14,827 nucleotides of DNA from Peptococcaceae bacterium (GCA_031264885.1 JAISDM010000124.1:1-14827); one strand, 5' to 3'. Positions 6,777-13,798 are shown, counted from the stretch's first letter. Program-made: numbers and translations. Notes: generated by a model from the sequence alone, not told the origin.

Positions 6777-7976
6777 ATGAACAAACTCATTGAACGCAAG
6801 GTATATTTAGACCAACTTGCCATGTGGCGCGAAGAAGAGATGATAAAGGTTGTCACAGGCGTCCGCCGCTGTGGGAAATCCACTCTGTTTGACTTGTATA
6901 TTGGATGGCTGAAAGCGGACGGTGTGAATGATGAGCAAATAATCCTTATCAATCTGGAGGACGTGGACCGTTCGGAATTGGCGGATTATAAGAAGCTCCA
7001 CGAGTATGTCAAATCGCGTATCGTAAAGGACAAGTGGACATATGTGTTCATAGACGAAGTACAAAACTGCAAGGAGTATGAAAAAGCAGTTTCGAGTCTC
7101 TATCTTAAAAAGAATCTGGACATCTATCTCACTGGTTCCAATGCCCATATGCTGTCAGGTGAACTGGCGACAAAGCTTACCGCCCGGTATATCGAAATTG
7201 ATATGCTCCCGCTTTCTTTCGCGGAATACGGAGAGGCGGTGCAAACTGCCGATAAACGGGAACGCTTCAGTCAGTATATGAATATGGGCGCATTCCCGTA
7301 TGCCGCGCGGTTTGCGGATAATTCCCTCGCGAACAGCCAATACTTGGAGGGTATCTACAATACGGTATTGGTTAAAGACGTCATGGATAAAAAAGGCTTG
7401 TCCGATTCAACGCTTTTGAAGTCGGTGGCCAGTTTTTTGGCGAGCAACGTGGGCAGTCCCGTGACCGCAAACAAGATTGCAAACACGCTCACAAGCAGCG
7501 GCCGCCCCACAAGCGCGTCCACAATTGATACCTATCTTGAAGCCCTTTCGGACAGCTATCTGTTTTACAAAGTCGGACGGTACGACATCAAAGGGAAAAC
7601 GCATCTCAAAACCGACAACAAGTATTACATCTGCGACACGGGATTGAGGAACATGATACTCGGCGCGACGAATAAGGATATCGGTCATCAGATAGAGAAT
7701 ATCGTATACTTGGAACTTCTGCGGCGCGGATATACTGTTCACATCGGCAGAGCCGGACGGGATACGGAAGTTGACTTCATTGCCGTCCGTGACAGACAGA
7801 CGGAATACTATCAAGTATCGGCTTCCGTCCTGGACGAAAACACGCTCACGCGTGAGCTGACATCTTTGCGGCAAATCAAAGATAACCATCTGAAATTCCT
7901 GCTGACGCTTGATGATTTCACGGGCGACCACGACGGCATAAAACAAATCAATCTGATCAATTGGCTGATCACATAG
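6777..7976 (+). CDS. AAA+ ATPase with DUF4143 domain (AAA_14 family)
   Basis: A stand-alone 399-residue protein of the widespread AAA_14-DUF4143 family, whose cellular job is not established. It has Walker A GVRRCGKST (28-36), Walker B YVFIDE (89-94), the sensor-1-like LTGSN (118-122) and the family stretch MLPLSFAEY (143-151). The C-terminal half is the DUF4143 region and ends in a PD-(D/E)XK-like pattern: Glu313 (VYLELLRRG), Asp333 (EVDFIAV) and Gln346 (YYQVS). The ribosome site AAGGA is 11 bases before the ATG. The coding sequence is visibly more AT-rich than the pst genes. It is flanked by palindromic repeats and has no partner gene on its strand, which suggests acquisition by transfer. 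Family members are often orphan, variably present genes; a role in DNA metabolism or defence is only a guess. Confidence 0.9.
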   Translation: MNKLIERKVYLDQLAMWREEEMIKVVTGVRRCGKSTLFDLYIGWLKADGVNDEQIILINLEDVDRSELADYKKLHEYVKSRIVKDKWTYVFIDEVQNCKEYEKAVSSLYLKKNLDIYLTGSNAHMLSGELATKLTARYIEIDMLPLSFAEYGEAVQTADKRERFSQYMNMGAFPYAARFADNSLANSQYLEGIYNTVLVKDVMDKKGLSDSTLLKSVASFLASNVGSPVTANKIANTLTSSGRPTSASTIDTYLEALSDSYLFYKVGRYDIKGKTHLKTDNKYYICDTGLRNMILGATNKDIGHQIENIVYLELLRRGYTVHIGRAGRDTEVDFIAVRDRQTEYYQVSASVLDENTLTRELTSLRQIKDNHLKFLLTLDDFTGDHDGIKQINLINWLIT

Positions 7977-8104
7977 GTCACAGATGGCAGGCATCCCCCA
8001 TCATTCCCGCTCCACCGCCAGAGTATATCAACTGTTCCAAGCGAGAATGGCGTCACGAAGCCACTTGGCCAAAACGCGGTCGGACTCGACTCCCTACAGG
8101 TGCA

Positions 8105-8160
8105 TCGTTCACGGTACCGTAGGGGGCGGCATTCTGCCGCCCGGAAACGCAAGTTTTTAT
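8105..8160 (+). repeat. R1 palindrome with ACGGTACCGT leader and a copy of the 6666 palindrome end
   Basis: GTTCACGGTACCGT (8107-8120) leads into the R1 stem GGGCGGCATTCTGCCGCCC (8124-8142). The same leader and stem occur at 5638-5675 and, inverted, at 13703-13735. Five bases after the stem is CGCAAGTTTTTAT (8148-8160), identical to the end of the 34-bp palindrome before the ATPase gene. The preceding stretch 7977-8104 holds nothing I can identify. Confidence 0.75.
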
Positions 8161-8196
8161 CGGGATTAATTAATATTCCGGTGTGATAAAAAAATA

Positions 8197-8208
8197 TTAT
8201 CGAGATAA
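8197..8208. promoter_or_regulatory. Candidate operator TTATC-GA-GATAA
   Basis: A perfect 12-bp inverted repeat lies 10 bases upstream of the -35 box of the regulator gene, with another GATAA at 8185-8189. It could be the autoregulatory site of the downstream PAS-HTH protein. The region is AT-rich, so chance is not excluded. Confidence 0.3.
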
Positions 8209-8218
8209 AAATTTATTA

Positions 8219-8247
8219 TTGACACGCCAAAATATCTGTGCTATCCT
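8219..8247 (+). promoter_or_regulatory. Promoter of the D-amino-acid gene cluster
   Basis: TTGACA (8219-8224, perfect) and TATCCT (8242-8247, four of six) are separated by 17 bases in an AT-rich stretch. Transcription would start near 8254, about 30 bases before the GTG at 8286. This also shows that the longer in-frame GTG at 8238 cannot be the start, because it lies inside the promoter. Confidence 0.7.
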
Positions 8248-8285
8248 TGAATCAAAAGAGGAAAGAAGAAAGAGGAGAACGCAGC

Positions 8286-8969
8286 GTGAGCGATCAGGAA
8301 CTTCTGGATCGGGCCGTGGATTTTGCCGAATTTGTGTCGCAATGTTTTTCCGACAGTGTGGAGGTGGTGGTACATGATGTGAGAGGGGATCTGGAACATT
8401 CGGCGATCGCTGTTTTTAACAACACGGTCAGCGGCCGCCAGGTCGGCGCGCCTATGACCCAGCTGGGCGCCCAATTCCTGACCGAACAGAAATATCAGAA
8501 CATGAAGTCCGTCTGCAACTATCAAGGGGTTACGGCAAATGGCAAACTGGTGCGCGCTTCCACGTTTTTCGTCCGGAACCGGCAGGGCAAGACCATCGGC
8601 TGTATTTGCGCAAATGTGGATTTGACCCATTATTTGGACGCGGCGCAGGTGCTGGACAAGCTGATCCGTTTCAGCGAGCGGGATCCGTCGGAATTCCCCG
8701 AAAAAGGCGATGGAGCGCAGCCGCGGATACAGGAAGATTTTTCCCGTTCGGTCACAGATAGCATCGGATACATTATTTCTGAATATACTAAACAGACGGA
8801 TAAGAAGCTGGTCCATTTCGAAACGGACGACAAAATCGCCGTTGTGGCCCTCATGGAGAAGCAAGGTCTTTTTTCATTCAAAGGCAGTATCGGGGAGGTT
8901 GCCGGCATTCTGGGGATTTCCGAGCCTACCCTTTACCGGTATCTAAAAAAAATAAAGAAGATGGGATGA
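8286..8969 (+). CDS. YheO/DauR-family PAS-HTH transcriptional regulator
   Basis: Transcription factor with an N-terminal YheO-like PAS domain (about 5-120) and a C-terminal HTH_22-type helix-turn-helix (about 180-225). Visible features are EVVVHDV (26-32), a central NRQGKTIGCICANVDLT stretch (98-114), and SIGEVAGILGISEPTLYRYLKKI as the DNA-binding end. The best-known relative, DauR of Pseudomonas, represses D-arginine catabolism, so control of D-amino-acid use is a reasonable inference here. The start is GTG at 8286, giving 227 residues, with AGGAG at 8273-8277 eight bases upstream and a promoter just before that. The stop TGA at 8967-8969 overlaps the first ATG of the next gene, so the two are probably co-transcribed. 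The ligand sensed by the PAS domain is unknown. Confidence 0.9.
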   Translation: MSDQELLDRAVDFAEFVSQCFSDSVEVVVHDVRGDLEHSAIAVFNNTVSGRQVGAPMTQLGAQFLTEQKYQNMKSVCNYQGVTANGKLVRASTFFVRNRQGKTIGCICANVDLTHYLDAAQVLDKLIRFSERDPSEFPEKGDGAQPRIQEDFSRSVTDSIGYIISEYTKQTDKKLVHFETDDKIAVVALMEKQGLFSFKGSIGEVAGILGISEPTLYRYLKKIKKMG

Positions 8970-9355
8970 TGAAAATGCTCAAAACGGTTTCGACAGACCA
9001 GGCGCCGGCCGCGTTTGGCCCCTATTCTCAGGCGATCGACACAGGCAATATGCTATTTGTTTCCGGACAGTTGGGGATCGATCCCAAGACCGGAGAAATG
9101 CCGGGGGATTTTGACCGGCAAGCGAAACTGGTCATGCAAAATTTGGACGCGATTCTGACTCAGGCCGGCTATTCCTTTAAGGATGTGGTGAAGACGACGA
9201 TCTTTTTGGACGATCTCGCCAACTTTGCGGCGGTCAACGACATTTATGGGACGTATTTTACCGAGCACAAGCCCGCGCGGGCCTGCTTCCAGGTCGCGGG
9301 CATCCCCAAGGGCGCCAAGGTAGAGATTGAGATGATTGCCGTTAAATCTGTGTGA
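8966..9355 (+). CDS. ridA: RidA-family enamine/imine deaminase
   Basis: RidA (YjgF/YER057c/UK114) proteins hydrolyse reactive 2-aminoacrylate and related enamines/imines, released by PLP dehydratases, to pyruvate or 2-keto acids plus ammonia. The 129-residue product has the trimer-forming family length. It contains AAFGPYSQAI (15-24), FVSGQLGIDP (31-40) and the catalytic arginine in PARACFQVAGIPKGAKVEIEM, which falls at Arg105, the position usual for active members. Three ATGs are possible (8966, 8969, 8975). The first overlaps the regulator stop; the last has GGGA 8 bases upstream. Its place between the regulator and a D-amino-acid enzyme suggests it handles the enamine made by that enzyme. 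It could alternatively be a general housekeeping copy. Confidence 0.93.
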   Translation: MMKMLKTVSTDQAPAAFGPYSQAIDTGNMLFVSGQLGIDPKTGEMPGDFDRQAKLVMQNLDAILTQAGYSFKDVVKTTIFLDDLANFAAVNDIYGTYFTEHKPARACFQVAGIPKGAKVEIEMIAVKSV

Positions 9356-9412
9356 TTGAATCCGTGTAGTCGAATCCGAGACATGGATTCAACAGGAACC
9401 CATATATGAATT

Positions 9413-9436
9413 TTTGATCATAAAAATTTGATCATA
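9413..9436. promoter_or_regulatory. Direct repeat TTTGATCATA x2 upstream of the permease
   Basis: TTTGATCATA occurs at 9413-9422 and 9427-9436, 14 bases apart, each with the palindrome TGATCA. It sits just before the permease ribosome site. It may be a regulator site or part of a weak promoter (TATAAC at 9435-9440). An 8-bp inverted repeat TTGAATCC...GGATTCAA also occurs nearby (about 9356-9392). Confidence 0.3.
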
Positions 9437-9457
9437 TAACGATGGGAGGGCGCTTTC

Positions 9458-10804
9458 ATGAACATTGCTTTGATTATTTGCGCAATTATAATCGCTATCG
9501 CGACGCTTGTGCTGCTGACCATAAAAGCCAAGCTGCACCCGTTTTTTTCGCTGACCGCCGCGTCATTGGTGTTTGGCGTTATTACCGGCGTCTCCGTCCC
9601 GGATATCATTTCCGCTTTCTCAAAGGGAATGGGGGAGACCGTCGCGGGAATCGGCGTGGTCATCGCGATCGGCACCGTCATCGGGACGCTGCTTGAGAGA
9701 AGCGGCGCGGCGGAAACCATGGCGCGGACGATCCTGAAACTGACCGGCCCCAAGCACGCCAGCTTGGGCCTGGCCATCACCGGTTACTTCGTTTCTATTC
9801 CCGTTTTTTGCGATTCGGCTTATGTGCTTCTGAGCCCGCTGGCCAAACGGATGAGCCGCGACACCGGCATCAGCATGACCACCATGGGACTGGCTTTGGC
9901 CTTCGGCCTGCACGCCACGCATATGCTGGTTCCGCCCACGCCCGGGCCTTTGTCTGTGGCCGGCATCTTGGGCGCGGATCTGGGCATGGTGATTTTGATG
10001 GGAATGCTGGTCTCCATTCCGGTGACAGGCGTCGCGCTGCTGATGGGCAAAATATTCGGCAAAAAACACCATTACCTGCCGGAATCCATAGAGGAAGTGG
10101 ACGTGAAGGCAAAACTGCCCAGCCCGGTATTGTCCTTCGCCCCGATTTTGGTTCCTATTTTATTGATGCTTCTGAACACTGTCGCGTCGCTGCAATCCGC
10201 TCCTTTCGGCGCCGATAATTTCGTAACCGCAGCGTTTAGCGCGCTGGGGCAGCCGGTGTCGGCGCTGTTTATCGGACTGATCATCGCCTTCTTCGCTTAT
10301 CGGTCGATCCACCCCGAGGACAGGGATATTTGGGGCTTCGACGGCGGTTTCGGCGACGCGCTGAAAACAGCGGGCCAAATCGTGCTGATCGTGGGCGCGG
10401 GCGGGGCGTTTGCCTCGGTGTTGAAAACAGCGCCCATCGAAGAGATGGTGCATACTTATTTTTCGGGCCTCGCCGCGGGAATTCTGATCCCCTACATCAT
10501 CGGCGCTATTTTTAGAACGGCCATCGGATCCGGCACGGTGGGCATGATCACAGCGGCGTCCATGCTGCTGCCCCTGATGGGCACATTGGGATTTGACACG
10601 CCTATGGGCAGAGTGGTCGCCATGCTGGCCTGCGCGGCAGGGGGCATGATGGTGTTCCACGGGAACGACGACTTCTTCTGGGTCATTACGTCCACCTCGG
10701 AGATGGGCCCGGACATCGCTTACAAGACCATCCCCATCACCAGCGTCGTTCAATCTGTGACCGCCTTGATCTGCGTATTCATTCTGCAATTCATTTTACT
10801 GTGA
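9458..10804 (+). CDS. GntP-family permease (gluconate / D-serine (DsdX)-type)
   Basis: Proton-coupled importer of the GntP family with about a dozen hydrophobic segments over 448 residues, the standard size. Family-typical stretches include AKLHPFFSLTAASLVFG, GIGVVIAIGTVIGTLLERSG, SIPVFCDSAYVLLSPLAK, LHATHMLVPPTPGPL and FRTAIGSGTVGMITAAS. Family members carry gluconate, other sugar acids, or, for DsdX of Escherichia coli, D-serine. Substrate cannot be read from these motifs. The neighbouring D-threonine aldolase/D-serine dehydratase-like gene and D-amino-acid-type regulator favour a D-hydroxy amino acid. GGGAGG at 9444-9449 lies 8 bases before the ATG. The 102-base gap after ridA has no clear terminator, so it may be in the same transcript. 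Confidence 0.88.
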   Translation: MNIALIICAIIIAIATLVLLTIKAKLHPFFSLTAASLVFGVITGVSVPDIISAFSKGMGETVAGIGVVIAIGTVIGTLLERSGAAETMARTILKLTGPKHASLGLAITGYFVSIPVFCDSAYVLLSPLAKRMSRDTGISMTTMGLALAFGLHATHMLVPPTPGPLSVAGILGADLGMVILMGMLVSIPVTGVALLMGKIFGKKHHYLPESIEEVDVKAKLPSPVLSFAPILVPILLMLLNTVASLQSAPFGADNFVTAAFSALGQPVSALFIGLIIAFFAYRSIHPEDRDIWGFDGGFGDALKTAGQIVLIVGAGGAFASVLKTAPIEEMVHTYFSGLAAGILIPYIIGAIFRTAIGSGTVGMITAASMLLPLMGTLGFDTPMGRVVAMLACAAGGMMVFHGNDDFFWVITSTSEMGPDIAYKTIPITSVVQSVTALICVFILQFILL

Positions 10805-10829
10805 TATCTGCGACCGGCCGAACCGCAGA

Positions 10830-11082
10830 CCCGGTCATTCCGGGCTTGATCCGGAATCCACCGATCGAACCGCCGCGCCGTGAATGACGCATATGTAGGG
10901 GCGGCATCCTGCCGCCCGCCTTTAGCAGGCGCCAAAACCATGATGAATCTGATGTGGTCACCCGGTCATTCCGGGCCTGACCCGAAATCCACCGATCGAA
11001 CCGCCGCGCCGTGAATGACGCATATGTAGGGGCGGCATCCTGCCGCCCGCCTTTGGCAGGCGCCAAACCATGATGAATCTGA
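10830..11082 (+). repeat. Tandem duplication (123 and 122 bp) containing R2 and R1 motifs
   Basis: Bases 10830-10952 and 10961-11082 are near-identical. Each runs from CCCGGTCATTCCGGGC, a half R2 motif, through GAACCGCCGCGCCGTGAATGACGC to an R1 stem (GTAGGGGCGGCATCCTGCCGCCC at 10895 and 11026) and ends in CCATGATGAATCTGA. The last segment of the right copy is the leader just before the ribosome site of the aldolase gene, so the duplicated unit includes that gene's leader. This fills the whole permease-aldolase gap. The stems may modulate downstream expression, but no terminator T-run is seen. Confidence 0.9.
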
Positions 11083-11096
11083 CGGGAGGGATTTAC

Positions 11097-12212
11097 ATGA
11101 CAAAGGACACCTTACAGACACCGGCCATTATCCTGGACTTGGATAAATTTGAGAACAACCTGCGAACCTATCAGGAAGCAGCCGGCAAACACGGCAAACA
11201 AATCTGGCCCATGATCAAAACCCACAAAAGCACAGAAATGGCCAAAATTCAAAAACAATTCGGAGTGACCGGTTTCCTGTGCGGCACACTGGACGAATGC
11301 GAAAAACTCTGTGACGCCGGCTTGGATCATATTATGTACGCTTATCCGGTGGCCAGCGAGCCCAGCATATCCAGAGTGATCGCCCTCAGCAAGAAATGCG
11401 ACTTCTTCATCCGCATCGACGATCCGGACGGCGCCAGACTGCTCAACGACGCCGCGGCCCAGGTCGGCGCGGCCGTCAACTACACGGTCATCGTAGACAG
11501 CGGACTGCACCGCTTCGGTGTGGAAGTCCCCCAAATCGCGGCGTTCGCGGACAAAATGAAGGAACTGAAACACCTGGTCTTTAGAGGAATATCCACACAC
11601 CCGGGCCATGTCTACGGCTGCACCTCCGCCAACGAGGTGCCGGCGGTAGCCGCGGAGGAAAGAGACACCATGAAGGCCGCCGCCGGCGCGCTTCGCGCCG
11701 CGGGCTATAAGCCGGACATGGTGACCAGCGGCAGCACCCCCACATTCTTCGACGCGGTGGACGACGAGAACATCAGCATCTACCACCCCGGCAACTATGT
11801 TTTTTTGGACGTCATACAAATGTCCATCGACCGGGCAAAGGAAGAAGACTGCGCGTTAACCGTGCTGGCCTCAGTGATCTCACATCCCAAAGAGGACCTC
11901 TACATCATGGACGCAGGCGCCAAATGCCTGGGCCTGGATCAGGGCGCGCACGCCAACAACAGCATCAAAGGCTTCGGATACGTCAAAGGGCATCCGGAGC
12001 TGACAGTCTACAGCCTGTCCGAAGAAGTGGGCAAGCTGCACGTGGAAGGCAAAACGAACCTGAAGGTGGGGGATAAGATCGAGGTCATCCCCAACCACTC
12101 CTGCTCCACCGCCAACCTGACCGACTACTTCATCGGATGCCGGGGCGCCCAGGTGGAACGGATCATCCCAGTAGACATCCGCGGCAACTCCACCACGAAG
12201 AAAGCAAAATAA
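11097..12212 (+). CDS. D-threonine aldolase / D-serine dehydratase-like PLP enzyme
   Basis: Fold-type III PLP enzyme with an alanine-racemase-like barrel and a C-terminal D-serine-dehydratase domain. Relatives cleave D-threonine to glycine and acetaldehyde, or dehydrate D-serine or D-threonine, using PLP plus a divalent metal. Counting from ATG 11097 (371 residues), TPAIILDLD opens the barrel and the PLP lysine is expected at Lys41 in MIKTHKS. The common RPHxKTHK context reads WPMIKTHK here. The C-terminal metal ligands of the family appear as His334 and Cys336 in PNHSCST. GGGAGG at 11084-11089 supports ATG 11097; an ATG at 11070 would add nine residues but lies in the tandem repeat before the ribosome site. 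With RidA and a GntP permease upstream, a dehydratase releasing an enamine is the more attractive activity. Aldolase activity is not excluded. Confidence 0.88.
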   Translation: MTKDTLQTPAIILDLDKFENNLRTYQEAAGKHGKQIWPMIKTHKSTEMAKIQKQFGVTGFLCGTLDECEKLCDAGLDHIMYAYPVASEPSISRVIALSKKCDFFIRIDDPDGARLLNDAAAQVGAAVNYTVIVDSGLHRFGVEVPQIAAFADKMKELKHLVFRGISTHPGHVYGCTSANEVPAVAAEERDTMKAAAGALRAAGYKPDMVTSGSTPTFFDAVDDENISIYHPGNYVFLDVIQMSIDRAKEEDCALTVLASVISHPKEDLYIMDAGAKCLGLDQGAHANNSIKGFGYVKGHPELTVYSLSEEVGKLHVEGKTNLKVGDKIEVIPNHSCSTANLTDYFIGCRGAQVERIIPVDIRGNSTTKKAK

Positions 12213-12337
12213 CAGCGAGCCGGGGAACCGGGAACCCGGCAGGCCGGCAAGCGCGGCACAGGTTATTTCCCAGGAAATAAGTGGAATCACATCCTGATTA
12301 TAGTGATTCATAGTTCAGAACTCCGACATCACATTTC
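12213..12337. other. Spacer after the aldolase gene with an 18-bp palindrome
   Basis: The stretch starts with CCGG-rich imperfect stems and contains a perfect palindrome TTATTTCC-CA-GGAAATAA at 12263-12280. There is no T-run, so it is not a standard terminator. No ORF is recognisable. The rest of the gap up to 12598 holds R1/R2 repeats and a promoter, listed separately. Confidence 0.5.
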
Positions 12338-12491
12338 GTCATTCCGGGCTTGACCCGGAATGACGTGGGGCTAGTAGGGGCGGCATTCTGCCGCCCCAGA
12401 CCGTCCGCAAACTATCATAATCTCGTCATTCCGGGCTTGTCCCGGAATCCAGGTTCCTTCTTTTATCATTCCGGATCAAGCTTGGAATGAC
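12338..12491. repeat. R2 hairpin, R1 palindrome and a second R2 hairpin
   Basis: The first R2 is a perfect short hairpin, GTCATTCCGGG and its inverse with CTTGA between the arms (12338-12364). R1 follows at 12374-12396, then AGACCGTCCGCAAACTATCATAAT, closely matching 5490-5516. A long R2 hairpin from 12425 to 12491 has a degenerate right arm (CCGGATCAAGCTTGGAATGAC). This is a diverged partial copy of the composite element at 5421-5680. Confidence 0.85.
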
Positions 12492-12506
12492 AAAAAATAC
12501 TCAATC

Positions 12507-12535
12507 TTGCGTAAGCATTGGGCAAATGTTATACT
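12507..12535 (+). promoter_or_regulatory. Probable promoter of the two-gene unknown operon
   Basis: TTGCGT (12507-12512) and TATACT (12530-12535) are 17 bases apart, 63 bases before the ATG at 12599. The -35 hexamer is the same as the one proposed for the AAA+ ATPase gene. Confidence 0.55.
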
Positions 12536-12598
12536 AATGTCAATCAGAAGCGCCAAGGTTGGCGAAATAATTGCCGCCTACATTGAAGGAGGTCTGAA

Positions 12599-12832
12599 AT
12601 GTCTCAACCGATCATGACCGTACCGGAACAGGTAGAAACTGTTCGCCAGGCGAATAAACTGCGGGAAGCCGGACAGAAAAAAGAAGCAGACGCACTGGAA
12701 AGAACCATTCCGCTTCCGGCTTATCTTGCCAAAGTTTTGAAAGAGAAAGTTGGCGCGGACTTCTTAATTCAAGGCGGGTGGAATCTCGCGGAGGCAGAGG
12801 AAAAATTTGGACAAAATTGGCTTGATAACTGA
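12599..12832 (+). CDS. Small conserved-looking protein of unknown function (first gene of pair)
   Basis: I do not recognise a named family with certainty. The 77-residue product is hydrophilic and mostly helical by composition, with a charged stretch (NKLREAGQKKEADALERTI, about 18-36) and a C-terminal part GGWNLAEAEEKFGQNWL. No signal peptide, membrane segment or cysteine is present. Expression is well supported by a near-perfect ribosome site, AAGGAGGT at about 12586, and by a promoter upstream. Its last 26 bases overlap the next gene in another frame, so the two products are probably made together. The small-then-larger overlapping pair resembles toxin-antitoxin or regulator-effector layouts, but no motif supports that assignment. 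Confidence 0.75.
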   Translation: MSQPIMTVPEQVETVRQANKLREAGQKKEADALERTIPLPAYLAKVLKEKVGADFLIQGGWNLAEAEEKFGQNWLDN

Positions 12833-13406
12833 TATCACTGACAGCGAAGCGGCCATTGATCAAGGCCGGAAATGGCTTGACACAGCCGGCTATGAAGTGG
12901 ACGGGCGAATTCGCTATCGCCATGGGCTTTCTTTAGCGATGATGCGTTTCAAGGACGCGCAGATTCTCGCCCCAAGTGATTTAGAGACACTCGTCTTGGC
13001 GGAATATATCTTCCTTACTCAGGAACTTCACTTCTGCGACCCAACCGATACTCAGGCTTATGCCAGTCTCACACGGGCGATACGCAGCTTTGACGACGCC
13101 TTTCTCGCTCTTCAAACCGTCGAAACCCCAGTAGCCTACCGCAACGCAGAAACAACCTATCCACATCACTATAAATACAGAGTAAAAGAAATGCCCAAGG
13201 ATGCGTTTCACATCGCTTGTGCATTGCACCGTACTCGCATCCAGAACATTCTTCGCGCCCCAGGCATCAACCTCGCCGAAAAAGATTTGCTCATCCAGCG
13301 ATCAGCCAACATGACTACCGCCCAAACCGTCTATCTGACAAAGCAGTACGCTGCCTTGAATACTGTCGCGTCTGCCGCCAGCCAAGAGCGGACTGACACC
13401 ACCTGA
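12807..13406 (+). CDS. Conserved-looking protein of unknown function (second gene of pair)
   Basis: The 199-residue cytoplasmic protein has no signal peptide or membrane helix. It starts at TTG 12807 with AGAGG at 12796-12800, six bases upstream and inside the previous gene. The sequence looks like a genuine folded protein: KIGLITDITDSEAAIDQGRKW at the start, SDLETLVLAEYIFL (about 56-69), RAIRSFDDAFLAL (about 90-102) and KEMPKDAFHIACALHRTRIQN (about 127-147) with closely spaced His, Cys and His. No catalytic motif I know fits. The TTG start and overlap imply translation coupled to the first gene. It is bracketed by R1/R2 repeats and ends in a Thr/Ser/Ala-rich tail. I have a weak memory of similar pairs in other gut and oral bacteria, but cannot verify it. 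Confidence 0.75.
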   Translation: MDKIGLITDITDSEAAIDQGRKWLDTAGYEVDGRIRYRHGLSLAMMRFKDAQILAPSDLETLVLAEYIFLTQELHFCDPTDTQAYASLTRAIRSFDDAFLALQTVETPVAYRNAETTYPHHYKYRVKEMPKDAFHIACALHRTRIQNILRAPGINLAEKDLLIQRSANMTTAQTVYLTKQYAALNTVASAASQERTDTT

Positions 13407-13475
13407 GCATACATTTGTTCACTCAATTTCAACATTTTCAAACGCTTCAATTCCCGCAATTAGAAAAAATACAGT

Positions 13476-13769
13476 CTGTACAATTGTGCGCATCCGTTCC
13501 TCATCATTCCAGCGCCATATTTTTGTTATTCCGGGCTTGTCCCGGAATTCAGGTTTCTTGGTTTATCATTTTTGGATTCCGGGACAAGCCCGGAATGACA
13601 GGGGATAGGCAAGCCTGGCAATATTTAAGGCGCGTTTCCGGACGGTCTGGGTCCGTCCTCGAATGAATATTAATCAGGCGCTTGGGTATATCCCCCGAAT
13701 TCGGGCGGCAGAATGCCGCCCCTACGGTACCGTGAACGACACGCCCGTAGGGGCGGCATCCTACCGCCA
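13476..13769. repeat. Composite palindromic repeat element, copy A (~294 bp)
   Basis: The copy begins CTGTACAATTGTGCGC. It contains the long R2 hairpin (13525-13599), GGCGCGTTTCCGGACG (13629-13644), reverse R1 (13703-13725), ACGGTACCGT, and forward R1 with one arm mutated (13747-13768). Copy B lies exactly 323 bases downstream at both ends. ORFs predicted across it are repeat translations, not genes. The 69 bases between 13407 and 13475 hold nothing recognisable. Confidence 0.9.
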
Positions 13770-13798
13770 GGGACAGTCCGAAAACAAAATAATTCGGC

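Noticed and set aside
7984..8169. Short plus-strand ORF after the AAA+ gene
   Set aside because: It lacks a ribosome site, has no recognisable sequence, and its second half is R1 repeat translation (GGGILPPG).
8238..8285. Longer GTG start for the PAS-HTH regulator
   Set aside because: It lies inside the promoter, overlapping the -10 region, and has no ribosome site; GTG 8286 has AGGAG at the right distance and gives a family-like N-terminus.
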